A stretch of 64,000 bases of DNA. Source: Ligilactobacillus aviarius. Its GTDB lineage: Bacteria > Bacillota > Bacilli > Lactobacillales > Lactobacillaceae. Of this stretch, positions 35,504 to 44,574 are shown piece by piece. The notes under the pieces are model-generated. The model was not told where the DNA came from. It saw only the letters and a program-made list of their open reading frames with translations, and made no database searches. Every line of letters begins with the position of its first letter. Positions within the stretch are counted from its first letter, which is position 1. The stretch spans positions 1-64,000 of the forward strand of contig NZ_LWUD01000051.1 of NCBI RefSeq assembly GCF_001654615.1, in the 5' to 3' direction. The position numbers and the translations under genes were made by a program.

Positions 35504-35532
35504 AATATACCTGATTCTGTAACCGATTTCAA
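35504..35532 (-). promoter_or_regulatory. Promoter of the rbsK-rbsD-rbsU-rpe-xpk operon
   Basis: On the minus strand TTGAAA (35527-35532), 17 bases, TATATT (35504-35509). Confidence 0.65.
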
Positions 35533-35714
35533 TAACCAATTTAATTTTTGGTAGGTACCAATTGAAATGCAAATAAACATTGCCCTTATCAGCTTTTTAG
35601 TAAAAATTCTTTGATTTAAATGGTTCGTAATTGGTAAATTAACTTGAAAATGCTATCATGAAAGTTGAGGAGAGATTCTTAAAAAAATTTGGTATATGGA
35701 GAGGAGTATTTGTT

Positions 35715-35942
35715 ATGGAATTTGACGAACTCACACCCCAAGAACAAGAAATTTTTATGGAGGTTGCCAAAAGCAAAATTGAAGATGAAGTCTTCATGGC
35801 TGATGGAAAGAATTATTTCTCATTAGTAACGAAAGGATTAGTTAAAGAAATTCCGAATGCAAACTTTCTTGCTGCATCCGTTATTTTAACTAAGGAAGGC
35901 AAAAAACTCCGCGATAAAGTTTTAAAAAAGGAAAATAATTAA
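35715..35942 (+). CDS. Small conserved hypothetical protein, 75 residues
   Basis: A short acidic, helical protein of unknown function. The ATG at 35715 is preferred because GAGAGGAG precedes it; an in-frame ATG at 35658 lies inside a likely -10 element (TATCAT at 35653-35658) and has no ribosome binding site. It has its own terminator at 35961-35989. No membrane segment or known motif. Confidence 0.6.
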   Translation: MEFDELTPQEQEIFMEVAKSKIEDEVFMADGKNYFSLVTKGLVKEIPNANFLAASVILTKEGKKLRDKVLKKENN

Positions 35943-35960
35943 CCGTTAAAGGCATTTAAA

Positions 35961-35989
35961 AGCTGCGACTCTGATCGCAGCTTTTTTTA
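35961..35989 (+). terminator. Terminator of the 75-residue gene
   Basis: AGCTGCGA-ctctga-TCGCAGCT followed by TTTTTTATT. Confidence 0.85.
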
Positions 35990-36049
35990 TTAAAAAATCC
36001 TTATCCTCTTCACAAAACTTCACGTTTCTTGTTGCTTAAAGGATAAGGA
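35990..36049 (-). terminator. Terminator of osmC with a long loop
   Basis: On the minus strand TCCTTATCCT pairs perfectly with AGGATAAGGA across about 32 bases, followed by TTTTTTAAT. The enclosed segment can partly fold on itself (ACAAGAAAC / GTTTTGT), so the whole may be one long stem. Confidence 0.6.
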
Positions 36050-36107
36050 CCTAATTAACCACTACCTGTATCATAGTAAGATTTTAAAAGGCATTCAAAA
36101 ATTTTGC

Positions 36108-36530
36108 TTAGTAACTCCACGTAACCTTGGTTTGATCTTCAACGGTTGCGTGAACCGGACATGCCGTTACACATTCTTGGAAAAATCGTTCTTCTTCTGT
36201 TCGCGGTAAATCAGATTCCATTTCAAACTTAATTTGAATGTCTGAAATTCGATCTTTAATTCGGGGATCAACAATCCCGTGGGTCTCAACATTTCCAGTA
36301 ATCGTTACTACCAACTTATTAATCTTGATTCCTTTTCGTTTGGCCAATGAACGCGCTGTAATATTTAAGCATGAACCAAGAGCACCAAAAAAGTAATCCG
36401 TTGGGCGCGGATATTTACCGCTTCCGCCGACCCGTGCTGGCTCATCACACTTAAAAACAAGTTCGCCCGTATCATTCGTAACTTCATAACCATCATCGCT
36501 TTTTGTCGAAACAACTTTCATTGAACGCAT
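36108..36530 (-). CDS. OsmC family protein
   Basis: A 140-residue OsmC/Ohr-superfamily protein, members of which reduce organic hydroperoxides using a pair of cysteines. Cys is present in GALGSCLNITA and in ECVTACPVHATV, in the family positions; GGSGKYPRPTDYF is the usual loop. The first codons offer two ATGs (36530 and 36521); GGAGGAATTGCG before the first favours it. Single gene, divergent from the MATE exporter. Confidence 0.83.
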   Translation of the reverse strand: MRSMKVVSTKSDDGYEVTNDTGELVFKCDEPARVGGSGKYPRPTDYFFGALGSCLNITARSLAKRKGIKINKLVVTITGNVETHGIVDPRIKDRISDIQIKFEMESDLPRTEEERFFQECVTACPVHATVEDQTKVTWSY

Positions 36531-36635
36531 CGCAATTCCTCCTTCATTTTTATTTTAGCGCTTTAGATATTAATTATCTTTCATTAAGCTCTATGATAAA
36601 CTGAAACTAAGAATCATTTAGAAAGGATCAGTTCA

Positions 36636-37976
36636 ATGTCAGAGACTTCTAACGCATCCCTTAACCATCAGTTATCGCAATATGTTTTTCGCAGTATTTT
36701 AAGTACCGTTGGCGCTTCCATCTACGTGCTTGCCGATAGCTTTTTTGTTGCTCAGAAAATGGGCGTTTTAGGCGTTGCCGTAATGAATCTTTCAATGCCG
36801 CTGTTTAATGTGATGGATGGGCTTGGTTTTCTTCTCGGAATGGGTGGCGGAACGTTGTTTACGATCTATCAAATTCAGGACCGCAAACGTTCAGCGAAAA
36901 CATACACGCAAACGGTTATCGTGGGACTGATCATTGGACTTATCTTTACTTTGCTTGGAATTTTATGGGCTGCGCAAATTTCACATCTACTTGGAGCTGA
37001 CTCGACCACTTTTAAAATGACCTTCCAGTACGTTCAAACCGTTCTTCTGTTTGGTCCTGGATTTATCTTTAATAATCTTTTACTCGGATTTATTCGAAAT
37101 GATCATGGAACAAAAACCGCGATGTTTGCGATGACGATTTCAAGTCTTGCCAATATCTTTCTTGACTGGCTTTTTATTTTACGCCTTAATATGGGGATGA
37201 TCGGTGCAGGGCTGGCAACCAGCTTTTCTCCGATCATCAGTATCCTAATCATCCTGACCCATTTTAGAAAAAAGGAAAATCACTTGAAACTCGTAAGTCA
37301 TCCATTCATTTTAAGTGATCTTCGCCAAACATTTTCAATTGGGTTGCCATCATTTTTAACAGAAATGAGTACTGGAGTTGGAATCTTTATTTATAACTGG
37401 GTATTTCTCAAAGTCAGTGGCAATAATGCCGTTGCGGCTTATGGTATCGCAGCCAACGTCCTTTTGGTTGCACTAGCTTTATTTACGGGAGTTGCTCAGG
37501 GAATCCAACCAATCGTCAGCCAAGAATATGCACACCGGAATTTCAAGACGATAAAACACGGACTGCACTTTGGACTGGTAATTGCTGAACTGCTTGGGAT
37601 TGTTTGCTTAACATTTGTATGTTTCAACAGCCACCTGATTATTGATTTCTTCAATGCCGCATCCAATTTCAAGGTCATCAGCCTTGCCAACTCAGGAATG
37701 AAATTACTACTAATCAGTTTGCTATTTTCAAGTTTAAACGTTGTCTTTAACATTTTCTTTTCAGCCATCAATAATTCACACATCTCGATCGCAATGGTCA
37801 TTCTTCGGGGATACATTTTCCCGTTAATTATCGTTGTCTTGTCAGCAAAACTTGCTGGAATTCAAGGTGTATGGTTAAGCTTGACGGTCATTGAATTGAT
37901 TACGTTGATCATTGAACTGATCGCATGGGCAATCGTTAAAAGCAAAATGAAACGCAATGATTTTTCAATTGAATAG
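36636..37976 (+). CDS. MATE family efflux transporter
   Basis: A 446-residue membrane protein with 12 helices in two related halves, of the NorM/DinF class. VMNLSMPLFNVMDGLGFLLG and GLGTSFSP-like segment GAGLATSFSPIISI fit the family. Such pumps export cationic drugs, dyes or metabolites with sodium or proton influx; substrate not predictable. AGAAAGGATC precedes the ATG. It ends at a bidirectional terminator shared with the arginine-type antiporter gene. Confidence 0.87.
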   Translation: MSETSNASLNHQLSQYVFRSILSTVGASIYVLADSFFVAQKMGVLGVAVMNLSMPLFNVMDGLGFLLGMGGGTLFTIYQIQDRKRSAKTYTQTVIVGLIIGLIFTLLGILWAAQISHLLGADSTTFKMTFQYVQTVLLFGPGFIFNNLLLGFIRNDHGTKTAMFAMTISSLANIFLDWLFILRLNMGMIGAGLATSFSPIISILIILTHFRKKENHLKLVSHPFILSDLRQTFSIGLPSFLTEMSTGVGIFIYNWVFLKVSGNNAVAAYGIAANVLLVALALFTGVAQGIQPIVSQEYAHRNFKTIKHGLHFGLVIAELLGIVCLTFVCFNSHLIIDFFNAASNFKVISLANSGMKLLLISLLFSSLNVVFNIFFSAINNSHISIAMVILRGYIFPLIIVVLSAKLAGIQGVWLSLTVIELITLIIELIAWAIVKSKMKRNDFSIE

Positions 37977-37979
37977 AAA

Positions 37980-38010
37980 AAATAGGCCACAAAATTTGTG
38001 GTCTATTTTT
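37980..38010. terminator. Bidirectional terminator between MATE and antiporter genes
   Basis: AATAGGCCAC-aaaattt-GTGGTCTATT with A and T runs on both sides, between convergent stop codons. Confidence 0.85.
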
Positions 38011-38014
38011 TACT

Positions 38015-39478
38015 CTAATCAAACGTTATTGTTCCCGTAATTAATGAATAAATTCCAATAATTGCCATGATCATAATCACAATCCATGCAATTGATTCAA
38101 TTTTCCCCCATTTTTCAGAGCGTTCTTTTTTGCCTTTATAATAAAATGGAAATCCAGTTATCCAAACAATCGCTGCTAACAAAAGATACTTTAATCCTGC
38201 TCCGTATACCATAAAAGCAGTGAAACAAACTGCAATTACAGCCCAAATTCCAGATGTAATTCTTACCTTTTTAGGTTGATTTTCAAACCCAATTCCAGTT
38301 ACAACGCTCTTTAGTGCATAAAGTGAAACCATTAAATATGGAACAATTGAAAGAGATGTTGAGAATTTCAATAATACCTCATACCCTGCAGAATATGCTC
38401 CTGCTACAATCATCAAAACCTGAGTAATTCCTGCTGTCACAAATAATGAATTGATTGGTGCCTCGTTTTTGTTTAATCCATTTAACCACTTTGAGCTTGA
38501 ACCGCCACGTCCGGCTAAACGAACCTCTTCTGCACTTAAATTTACCCATGCAATTAATGCACCAAGTACTGAAATAATTAAACAAATATTGATCAACCAT
38601 GATCCCCATGGCCCAACCATATGCTCCATTAATCCAGCCATTGAGGGTGCATGTAATCCTGAAATTGTTTTTGGAGATAGTAAACCTAATGATAAAATAC
38701 TGGTTCCAACTAGCAATGTAATGACAATTAATGCTCCGATTGTTGTGGCTTTTGCAACATCGGATAACTTCTTTGCCCGCGTTGCAAAAATAGTTCCAGA
38801 TTCAATCCCAATTAAAGTCCACATTGCAGCTAACAAAACATTTTTACTTTGATCGAAAATAGATACATGACTCCACTGATGAGTCGTTATATTAAAAACA
38901 TTTTGGCTTGCAAAATGTGCCATAAAAATATGCGGATTGAAATTAAAAATTGCTAAAATCAAAAAAGCTGTAATTGGGATAACCTTCGCAATTGTCGTTA
39001 AATTATTTAACCACGTCTCAGTATGAACACCCTTAAGTACTAAAAATACAATTACCCATAGTAAAATCGAAGCAATAATTACGGCTGGCCATGTAGTTCC
39101 ATTTCCAAAATATTTAAAAATTGCAAAACTTCCAAATGCCGAAAATAGAACCGTCAAATAGCTTGCATTTCCAATTGCATCTCCAGCTCCATGGCCGTAA
39201 GCGGCAATAAATCCTCCTACATTGCCAAACATCTTTTTACTCCAACCATAAATTCCATCATCAATTTCAGGTTGTTGAAGAGTCAAATTTCGATAAACTG
39301 AAGCAAGTGCAAGCATTCCGAGTGCTACAATTGCCCATCCTAAAAGAATTCCTGCTGGATTGGCACCTTCCGTCATTGTTGCCGGTAACGCAAAAATTCC
39401 TGATCCAATCGTTCCACCAACAACCAATGCTGTTAATCCGCCAAGTCCAACTTTATTTTTTATTTCTCCTTTTTCCAT
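38015..39478 (-). CDS. Basic amino acid antiporter, APA family (second arcD-like gene)
   Basis: A 487-residue APC-superfamily antiporter with about 12 helices. VVGGTIGSGIFALPATM in helix 1 and WTLIGIESGTIFATRAK after helix 6 are signatures of the arginine/ornithine and related antiporters (ArcD, YdgI). It lies directly after another antiporter of the same family (39533-40960), with which it shares gene order and general motifs but clearly not identity, so a different exchange pair is plausible. Last gene of the arginine deiminase cluster. Confidence 0.85.
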   Translation of the reverse strand: MEKGEIKNKVGLGGLTALVVGGTIGSGIFALPATMTEGANPAGILLGWAIVALGMLALASVYRNLTLQQPEIDDGIYGWSKKMFGNVGGFIAAYGHGAGDAIGNASYLTVLFSAFGSFAIFKYFGNGTTWPAVIIASILLWVIVFLVLKGVHTETWLNNLTTIAKVIPITAFLILAIFNFNPHIFMAHFASQNVFNITTHQWSHVSIFDQSKNVLLAAMWTLIGIESGTIFATRAKKLSDVAKATTIGALIVITLLVGTSILSLGLLSPKTISGLHAPSMAGLMEHMVGPWGSWLINICLIISVLGALIAWVNLSAEEVRLAGRGGSSSKWLNGLNKNEAPINSLFVTAGITQVLMIVAGAYSAGYEVLLKFSTSLSIVPYLMVSLYALKSVVTGIGFENQPKKVRITSGIWAVIAVCFTAFMVYGAGLKYLLLAAIVWITGFPFYYKGKKERSEKWGKIESIAWIVIMIMAIIGIYSLITGTITFD

Positions 39479-39532
39479 AAGATCATCTCCTTAAAAAACC
39501 AAGAAGTAATCCTACACATAAATTATTTTACA

Positions 39533-40960
39533 TTATCCATTAATCGAAATCTTTCCCGTAAACAAGAAAATAATTGCAAGTACTGCCAAAGCACAAACAA
39601 CTGCCATTACGATCTTTTCACGCATTGTAATTTGATGCTTGTCTTCCTTTGAAGCCATGTAATACAATACAAAGCCCGGTAAGAATGAAATTGTCAGAAG
39701 TAACAAGTCTTGCCATCCAGATAATACAGCCGCCATAATTTCGAATCCTGCGCAGATCAACCCCACAAAGAATTGCCACCATTCTTTGTGTTGGAATGAG
39801 TATTTAATTTGATAAACTCCAACCAACATATACGAAACTAAGATTGCTGCTGCTGCAAGCGTTGAAGCAAAGTTGTATGCTGATGTCGTAAATAGCATTG
39901 AGAATAAGAACAAGGTTTGTAAAACAGCCGTAATTATCAGTGAGAATTGCGGGGCTTTCTTCTTGTTCAATTTACCCCATGAAGCAGGTAAAGTTTTGTC
40001 TTTTGCCATTAACCGGGTTGTTTCTGCTGGAAGCATTGTCCATGATAACCATGAACCAATGGTTGAAATAATAACTCCTAAGTTAATAATAATTGCTGCC
40101 CATTTTCCAACAGCGACTTCCAAGATGCTTCCCATTGCGGGTTGAGCTGCTTTCGCAATTGCTGCCTGACTCATGACCCCGTATGGAAGAATCGTTGAGA
40201 AGACGTAAATTACAACTAATGAAATAAATCCAATAATCGTTGCTTGGCTTGCAGCCTTTTGTGATTTTGCCCGGCTTGAAAGAACTGATGCGCCTTCAAT
40301 TCCGATGAAGACCCACATGATCGACATCATACTGTTTTTGATTTGACCATATACAGAACCATTAACCCCGGTTGCTTTCACATTTGAAGCAAAATTAGTC
40401 CAAAAGTGAGCGGTAAAGACTCCAAGTTTAAAGCTCATTGCAACTAATACGATAAATACAAATAATGGAATAACTTTGCAGATCGTTACAATCGTATTTA
40501 CAAAGTTGGCACTTTCAACCCCATTATTAACAAAGAAGGTCAAAACCCATAAAAAGACGATTGCGGCAATGATCGAAGCAATATTTTGACCGCCCTTAAA
40601 GATTCCAATAAAGTTTCCGATGGCTGACATTAAGAAAGTTGCAAATGCCAAATTCCCGATCCAAGCAGAGATCCAGTATGTCCAGCCACTCATGAATTCT
40701 CCTAATGGACCACATGCCGCCTTTGCATATCCGAATAACCCCGAATCAATATCCGGTCGTTTTTTAGCAAGGTTATTTAATGATAATACCAGTGCTAAAA
40801 CACCAATTCCACAAACTAACCAGGCTAATAATGCTGGTCCAGGAGCTGCAACCTGTGCCAATTGAGATGGCAATCCAAAGATTCCTGTCCCAATTGCTGA
40901 ACTAACAATCAAAGCTGCAAGTCCAAATGCATTAATCCCGTTCTTTTTTTCATTATCCAT
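39533..40960 (-). CDS. arcD: Arginine/ornithine-type antiporter, APA family
   Basis: A 475-residue APC-superfamily antiporter. IVSSAIGTGIFGLPSQLAQ in helix 1 and MWVFIGIEGASVLSSRAKSQ after helix 6 fit ArcD-type exchangers, which import arginine and export ornithine without net energy cost. It follows arcC by about 56 bases that hold a terminator-like hairpin, so expression may be lower than that of arcABC. Substrate rests on the neighbours. Confidence 0.85.
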   Translation of the reverse strand: MDNEKKNGINAFGLAALIVSSAIGTGIFGLPSQLAQVAAPGPALLAWLVCGIGVLALVLSLNNLAKKRPDIDSGLFGYAKAACGPLGEFMSGWTYWISAWIGNLAFATFLMSAIGNFIGIFKGGQNIASIIAAIVFLWVLTFFVNNGVESANFVNTIVTICKVIPLFVFIVLVAMSFKLGVFTAHFWTNFASNVKATGVNGSVYGQIKNSMMSIMWVFIGIEGASVLSSRAKSQKAASQATIIGFISLVVIYVFSTILPYGVMSQAAIAKAAQPAMGSILEVAVGKWAAIIINLGVIISTIGSWLSWTMLPAETTRLMAKDKTLPASWGKLNKKKAPQFSLIITAVLQTLFLFSMLFTTSAYNFASTLAAAAILVSYMLVGVYQIKYSFQHKEWWQFFVGLICAGFEIMAAVLSGWQDLLLLTISFLPGFVLYYMASKEDKHQITMREKIVMAVVCALAVLAIIFLFTGKISING

Positions 40961-40982
40961 AATATCCTCATCTCCTAAAAAT

Positions 40983-41010
40983 AAATCGCCAGCTGATAAG
41001 CTGACGATTT
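40983..41010 (-). terminator. Terminator-like hairpin between arcC and arcD
   Basis: On the minus strand AAATCGTCAGCT-tatc-AGCTGGCGATTT followed by ATTTTTA. It could partly separate enzyme and transporter expression. Confidence 0.7.
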
Positions 41011-41016
41011 TATTTA

Positions 41017-41958
41017 TTATTTGGTAATAACCGTTCCTGTTCCGCCAGCAATCAATTTATCTACATTTTTCAGCGAAGTAATTACTGCCTTTTTACCTGT
41101 ATTTTCTACAAAATCAATCACTGCGCGAACTTTTGGAAGCATACTTCCTGCTGCAAATTGTCCTTCATCAATGTATTGCTTTAATTCGTCAACGGTAACA
41201 TTGGTTAGTGCTTTTTGATCTGGTTGATTGTAATTTACAAATACATTATCAACGGCTGTCAAAATTATTAATTCATCTGCATTTACATTTTCAGCTAATT
41301 TAGCAGCACTGAAGTCTTTATCAATTACTGCTTCGACCCCATGAAGGTCACCATTTTCATTTCGGACAACCGGAACACCGCCGCCGCCAGCAGCAACTGG
41401 AACAATTCCATTTGCCAATAGGTTTTCAATTACTGGCGCTTCAACGATCTTTAACGGTTTCGGTGATGGAACAACCCGGCGGTATCCGCGTCCAGCGTCT
41501 TCTTTGAAAACATAATCTGGATGGAGTGCCATTTGTTCATCGGCCTCTTCTTTTGAATAAAATGGTCCAATTGGTTTACTTGGATTTTCAAAAGCTTGAT
41601 CATCCCCATTGACTTCAACCTGTGTAACTACCGTTGCGATTGATTTGTTCAACTTTTGATCTTGAACAACTTCGTCTAAACTTTTTTGCATCCAATAACC
41701 AATACTTCCCTGGGTCATTGCAACTAACGTATCAAGTGGCATTGCGGGATTCTTTTCCGTACTTCCATTGATTTCTTGCAGCAGCAAATTTCCAACTTGA
41801 GGACCGTTACCATGAGTAATTACCAATTCATCACCCGCTGCAATAAATTGAGCAAGTGTCTTCATCGTCCCCTTGATTGACTGAATTTGTGAATCGGCTG
41901 TTCCTGTCTTGGTAACGATGGCATTTCCCCCAAGAGCAACTACAATTCTTTTGCCCAT
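41017..41958 (-). CDS. arcC: Carbamate kinase
   Basis: A 313-residue cytosolic kinase making ATP from carbamoyl phosphate, the energy-yielding last step of the arginine deiminase pathway. VVALGGNAIV at the N-terminus, ITHGNGPQVGNLLLQ, AAGGGGVPVV and LTAVDNV are the family motifs. Third gene of arcA-arcB-arcC. Confidence 0.97.
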   Translation of the reverse strand: MGKRIVVALGGNAIVTKTGTADSQIQSIKGTMKTLAQFIAAGDELVITHGNGPQVGNLLLQEINGSTEKNPAMPLDTLVAMTQGSIGYWMQKSLDEVVQDQKLNKSIATVVTQVEVNGDDQAFENPSKPIGPFYSKEEADEQMALHPDYVFKEDAGRGYRRVVPSPKPLKIVEAPVIENLLANGIVPVAAGGGGVPVVRNENGDLHGVEAVIDKDFSAAKLAENVNADELIILTAVDNVFVNYNQPDQKALTNVTVDELKQYIDEGQFAAGSMLPKVRAVIDFVENTGKKAVITSLKNVDKLIAGGTGTVITK

Positions 41959-42007
41959 TGTAATCGACCCCTTACTAAATAAAATATCCTCACATTAAAT
42001 TTTTTGA

Positions 42008-43045
42008 TTAGTCATCAATCTTAACTGATGGGATGTACAAGTTTCCCAATGTAGCAGCCATAATTGCTTTAATTGAGTGCATCCGGTTTTCAGCTTCAGT
42101 GAATTGCCATGCATATTTTGAACGGAAGACATCGTCTGTAACTTCCATGCATGTCAAACCGTACTTTTCATTGATTTCTTTACCATATTCTGTGTTTGTG
42201 TCGTGGAATGCTGGTAAGCAGTGCAAGAAGATGATTTGATCATCTGGGGTGCCGCTCTTCTTGAACATTTCCATGTTAACTTGGTAAGGTTTCAAGAGTT
42301 TAACCCGTTCTTCCCAGTTGCTTTCACCCATTGATACCCAAACATCTGTGTAAATTACGTTTGTGTTCTTTACACCTTCATCGATATCATCAGTAACAAC
42401 TGGTTTTGCACCTGATTCCTTGGCAAATTTTTCAGCCATTTCAACAATTTCCTTTGCAGGATGCAATTCTTTTGGTGCTAAGATGCGCACGTTCACGCCA
42501 AGCATTGAACCTGTAACCAATAAGCTGTTAGCCATGTTGTTGCGGCCATCACCAACAAATGTTAATGTTAAGCCTTTCAAATGACCGAATTTTTCCTTAA
42601 TTGTCATGAAGTCAGCGATCATTTGAGTTGGGTGCCATTCATCAGTTAATCCATTCCATACAGGAACACCTGAATATTTAGCTAATTCTTCAACGTCTTT
42701 TTGAGCAAATCCACGGTATTCAATTCCGTCAAACATGCTTCCAAGAACTTTTCCTGTATCTTCGATTGATTCTTTCTTTCCGAGTTGTAAATCATCCTTG
42801 CCCATGAATTCTGCATTTGCGCCTAAATCATGCGAAGCAACAACGAATGATGAACGTGTCCGGGTTGATGTCTTTTCAAATAATAATGCGATGTTCTTAC
42901 CTTCAAGGTAACGGTGAGGAATATGATTCTTCTTTAATTCTTTCAAATGTAAAGCAAAATCAATTAAGTAATTGATTTGATCTGGTGTGAAATCTTTACA
43001 TGCTAAGAAACTCCGACCTTGAAAAACGTTTTTAAAATTACTCAT
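42008..43045 (-). CDS. arcB: Ornithine carbamoyltransferase, catabolic
   Basis: A 345-residue enzyme converting citrulline and phosphate to ornithine and carbamoyl phosphate. Carbamoyl phosphate motif [12 protein letters not shown], ornithine-binding loop SMGE and HCLPAFHD near the C-terminus are present. Placement between arcA (28-base gap) and arcC supports the catabolic role rather than arginine synthesis. Confidence 0.97.
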   Translation of the reverse strand: MSNFKNVFQGRSFLACKDFTPDQINYLIDFALHLKELKKNHIPHRYLEGKNIALLFEKTSTRTRSSFVVASHDLGANAEFMGKDDLQLGKKESIEDTGKVLGSMFDGIEYRGFAQKDVEELAKYSGVPVWNGLTDEWHPTQMIADFMTIKEKFGHLKGLTLTFVGDGRNNMANSLLVTGSMLGVNVRILAPKELHPAKEIVEMAEKFAKESGAKPVVTDDIDEGVKNTNVIYTDVWVSMGESNWEERVKLLKPYQVNMEMFKKSGTPDDQIIFLHCLPAFHDTNTEYGKEINEKYGLTCMEVTDDVFRSKYAWQFTEAENRMHSIKAIMAATLGNLYIPSVKIDD

Positions 43046-43073
43046 AATTCAAATTCCCCTTTATCTTATATTT

Positions 43074-44315
43074 TTATTTTTTTAAATCTTGACGAACGAT
43101 TGGCATTGACATGCACCGTGGGCCGCCACGACCGCGAGCTAATTCACTTGAACGAACTTCGTGAACCAAAATACCGTGTTTCCGTAACAAGTCATTTGAT
43201 ACGTAGTTCCGGTCATAAGTAACAACTTCACCAGGTGCAATTGCTAATGTGTTTGATCCGTCATTCCATTGTTCCCGTGCAGCAATGATTGGATCGCCGT
43301 TTCCAGTTGGAATTAAGTCTAAGTCATCTAATCCCAAAGCTTCCTTTAAGACTTCCTTCAAATCATCGTTGTACTTGATTTCAAGTTCGCCATCTTCTTT
43401 ACCTGGATGCAAAGTATAAGTATCAACTTTGCCACCCTTTGTAAGGATTGCTGGATGAACCGTGAACTTATCGTAGTCAATCATCGTTAATACTGTATCT
43501 AAGTGCATCATTGCGTGGTTGTGCGGAATCTTAATGGCAATTACCGTATCGAAGTTTGATTTATGATCTTCGAATAAGTGCTTTGCAATATCTTCAATGG
43601 CATTTGCCGTTGTCCGTTGTGAAACCCCAATTGCAAATACGTGATCGCTTAAGACCAGTTCATCGCCACCTTCGATATGGCTTGTGTGATTTCTGCTCCG
43701 CCATACATGAAGGCCTTTATTAGCGAACCGTGGGTGATACTTGATGATGTATTCCATAAACATTGATTCACGTTGACGTGCCTTGAATGTCATCCGGTTA
43801 ATTGATAACCCGTCCCCAATTGATGCAGCAGGGTCACGCGTGAAGTACAAATTCGGCATTGGATCCATGTAGAATGGATAATCAGCATCTTCAGCCAATT
43901 CCTGAAGACTTTGATATGTTAAATCAACTTCATTCTTCCGAACCCCAGCCATGATCTTATTAACCATATCTTGAGTATTGAATGATAATAAGTATTCCTT
44001 TAATGCATCATGAATTGGACCATTTAAGTATCCTGATTCACTGATCATTTGTTCCAAGAATTTATCCTTAACTTCTGGATCTTCGATTGCTTCAGCAGCC
44101 AACTTTTCAAGATACAAAACTTCAATGCCATTTTGGCGTAAGGTATCAGCAAAGAAGTCATGTTCTTCTTGAGCGATTGGTAAATATGGAATATCGTCAA
44201 AAAGCAATCTTTCCATTGTGTCAGGTGTAATGTTTTCTACTTCGTGTCCAGGCCGTTTTAAGATAACGGACTCAAGCTTCCCAATTTCCGAAGTAATGTG
44301 CATTGGACTTCCCAT
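43074..44315 (-). CDS. arcA: Arginine deiminase
   Basis: A 413-residue enzyme hydrolysing arginine to citrulline and ammonia. Substrate and catalytic segments: [20 protein letters not shown] and the C-terminal [10 protein letters not shown] with the nucleophilic cysteine. The ATG at 44315 gives the usual [17 protein letters not shown] start and follows GGAGATG; an upstream in-frame ATG at 44360 lacks a ribosome binding site. First gene of the arc cluster, behind three cre-like sites. Confidence 0.97.
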   Translation of the reverse strand: MGSPMHITSEIGKLESVILKRPGHEVENITPDTMERLLFDDIPYLPIAQEEHDFFADTLRQNGIEVLYLEKLAAEAIEDPEVKDKFLEQMISESGYLNGPIHDALKEYLLSFNTQDMVNKIMAGVRKNEVDLTYQSLQELAEDADYPFYMDPMPNLYFTRDPAASIGDGLSINRMTFKARQRESMFMEYIIKYHPRFANKGLHVWRSRNHTSHIEGGDELVLSDHVFAIGVSQRTTANAIEDIAKHLFEDHKSNFDTVIAIKIPHNHAMMHLDTVLTMIDYDKFTVHPAILTKGGKVDTYTLHPGKEDGELEIKYNDDLKEVLKEALGLDDLDLIPTGNGDPIIAAREQWNDGSNTLAIAPGEVVTYDRNYVSNDLLRKHGILVHEVRSSELARGRGGPRCMSMPIVRQDLKK

Positions 44316-44369
44316 AAAATCATCTCCATTTTTAAGTATTTCCCTTACAGTTATATTCATAACATCTAA

Positions 44370-44383
44370 TAAAAGCGATTACA
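44370..44383. promoter_or_regulatory. cre-like site 1 before arcA
   Basis: TAAAAGCGATTACA matches the catabolite-responsive element TGWNANCGNTNWCA at all defined positions except the second. It is about 60 bases upstream of the arcA start. Confidence 0.55.
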
Positions 44384-44449
44384 ACATTATATTCAAAAAA
44401 ATTCGTGTTTATGAGAAAAGTTTTTTGGTATTTTTGTAAATCACTTATA

Positions 44450-44463
44450 TGAAAGCGATATCG
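44450..44463. promoter_or_regulatory. cre-like site 2 before arcA
   Basis: TGAAAGCGATATCG matches TGWNANCGNTNWCA at all defined positions except the last. A CcpA repressor site is the likely meaning, as arc operons are often under carbon catabolite control. Confidence 0.6.
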
Positions 44464-44487
44464 CGGATTTAAATAATTAATTAAAAA

Positions 44488-44501
44488 TGAGAACGCTTTT
44501 A
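44488..44501. promoter_or_regulatory. cre-like site 3 before arcA
   Basis: TGAGAACGCTTTTA matches TGWNANCGNTNWCA except the C near the end. It is the most distal of the three sites in the arcA-dsdA gap. Confidence 0.5.
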
Positions 44502-44519
44502 ATTTTTAAAGTTGGCCAA

Positions 44520-44551
44520 AAAAATAGAAGCTTGTATAAGAACAAACTTCT
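44520..44551 (-). terminator. Terminator of dsdA
   Basis: On the minus strand AGAAGTTTGT-tctta-TACAAGCTTCT followed by ATTTTTTT, just after the stop codon. Confidence 0.8.
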
Positions 44552-44574
44552 AGATCAGTCAAATTTAAGATGAT

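Noticed and set aside
35658-35714. Upstream ATG of the 75-residue gene
   Set aside because: It overlaps a likely -10 element and has no ribosome binding site.
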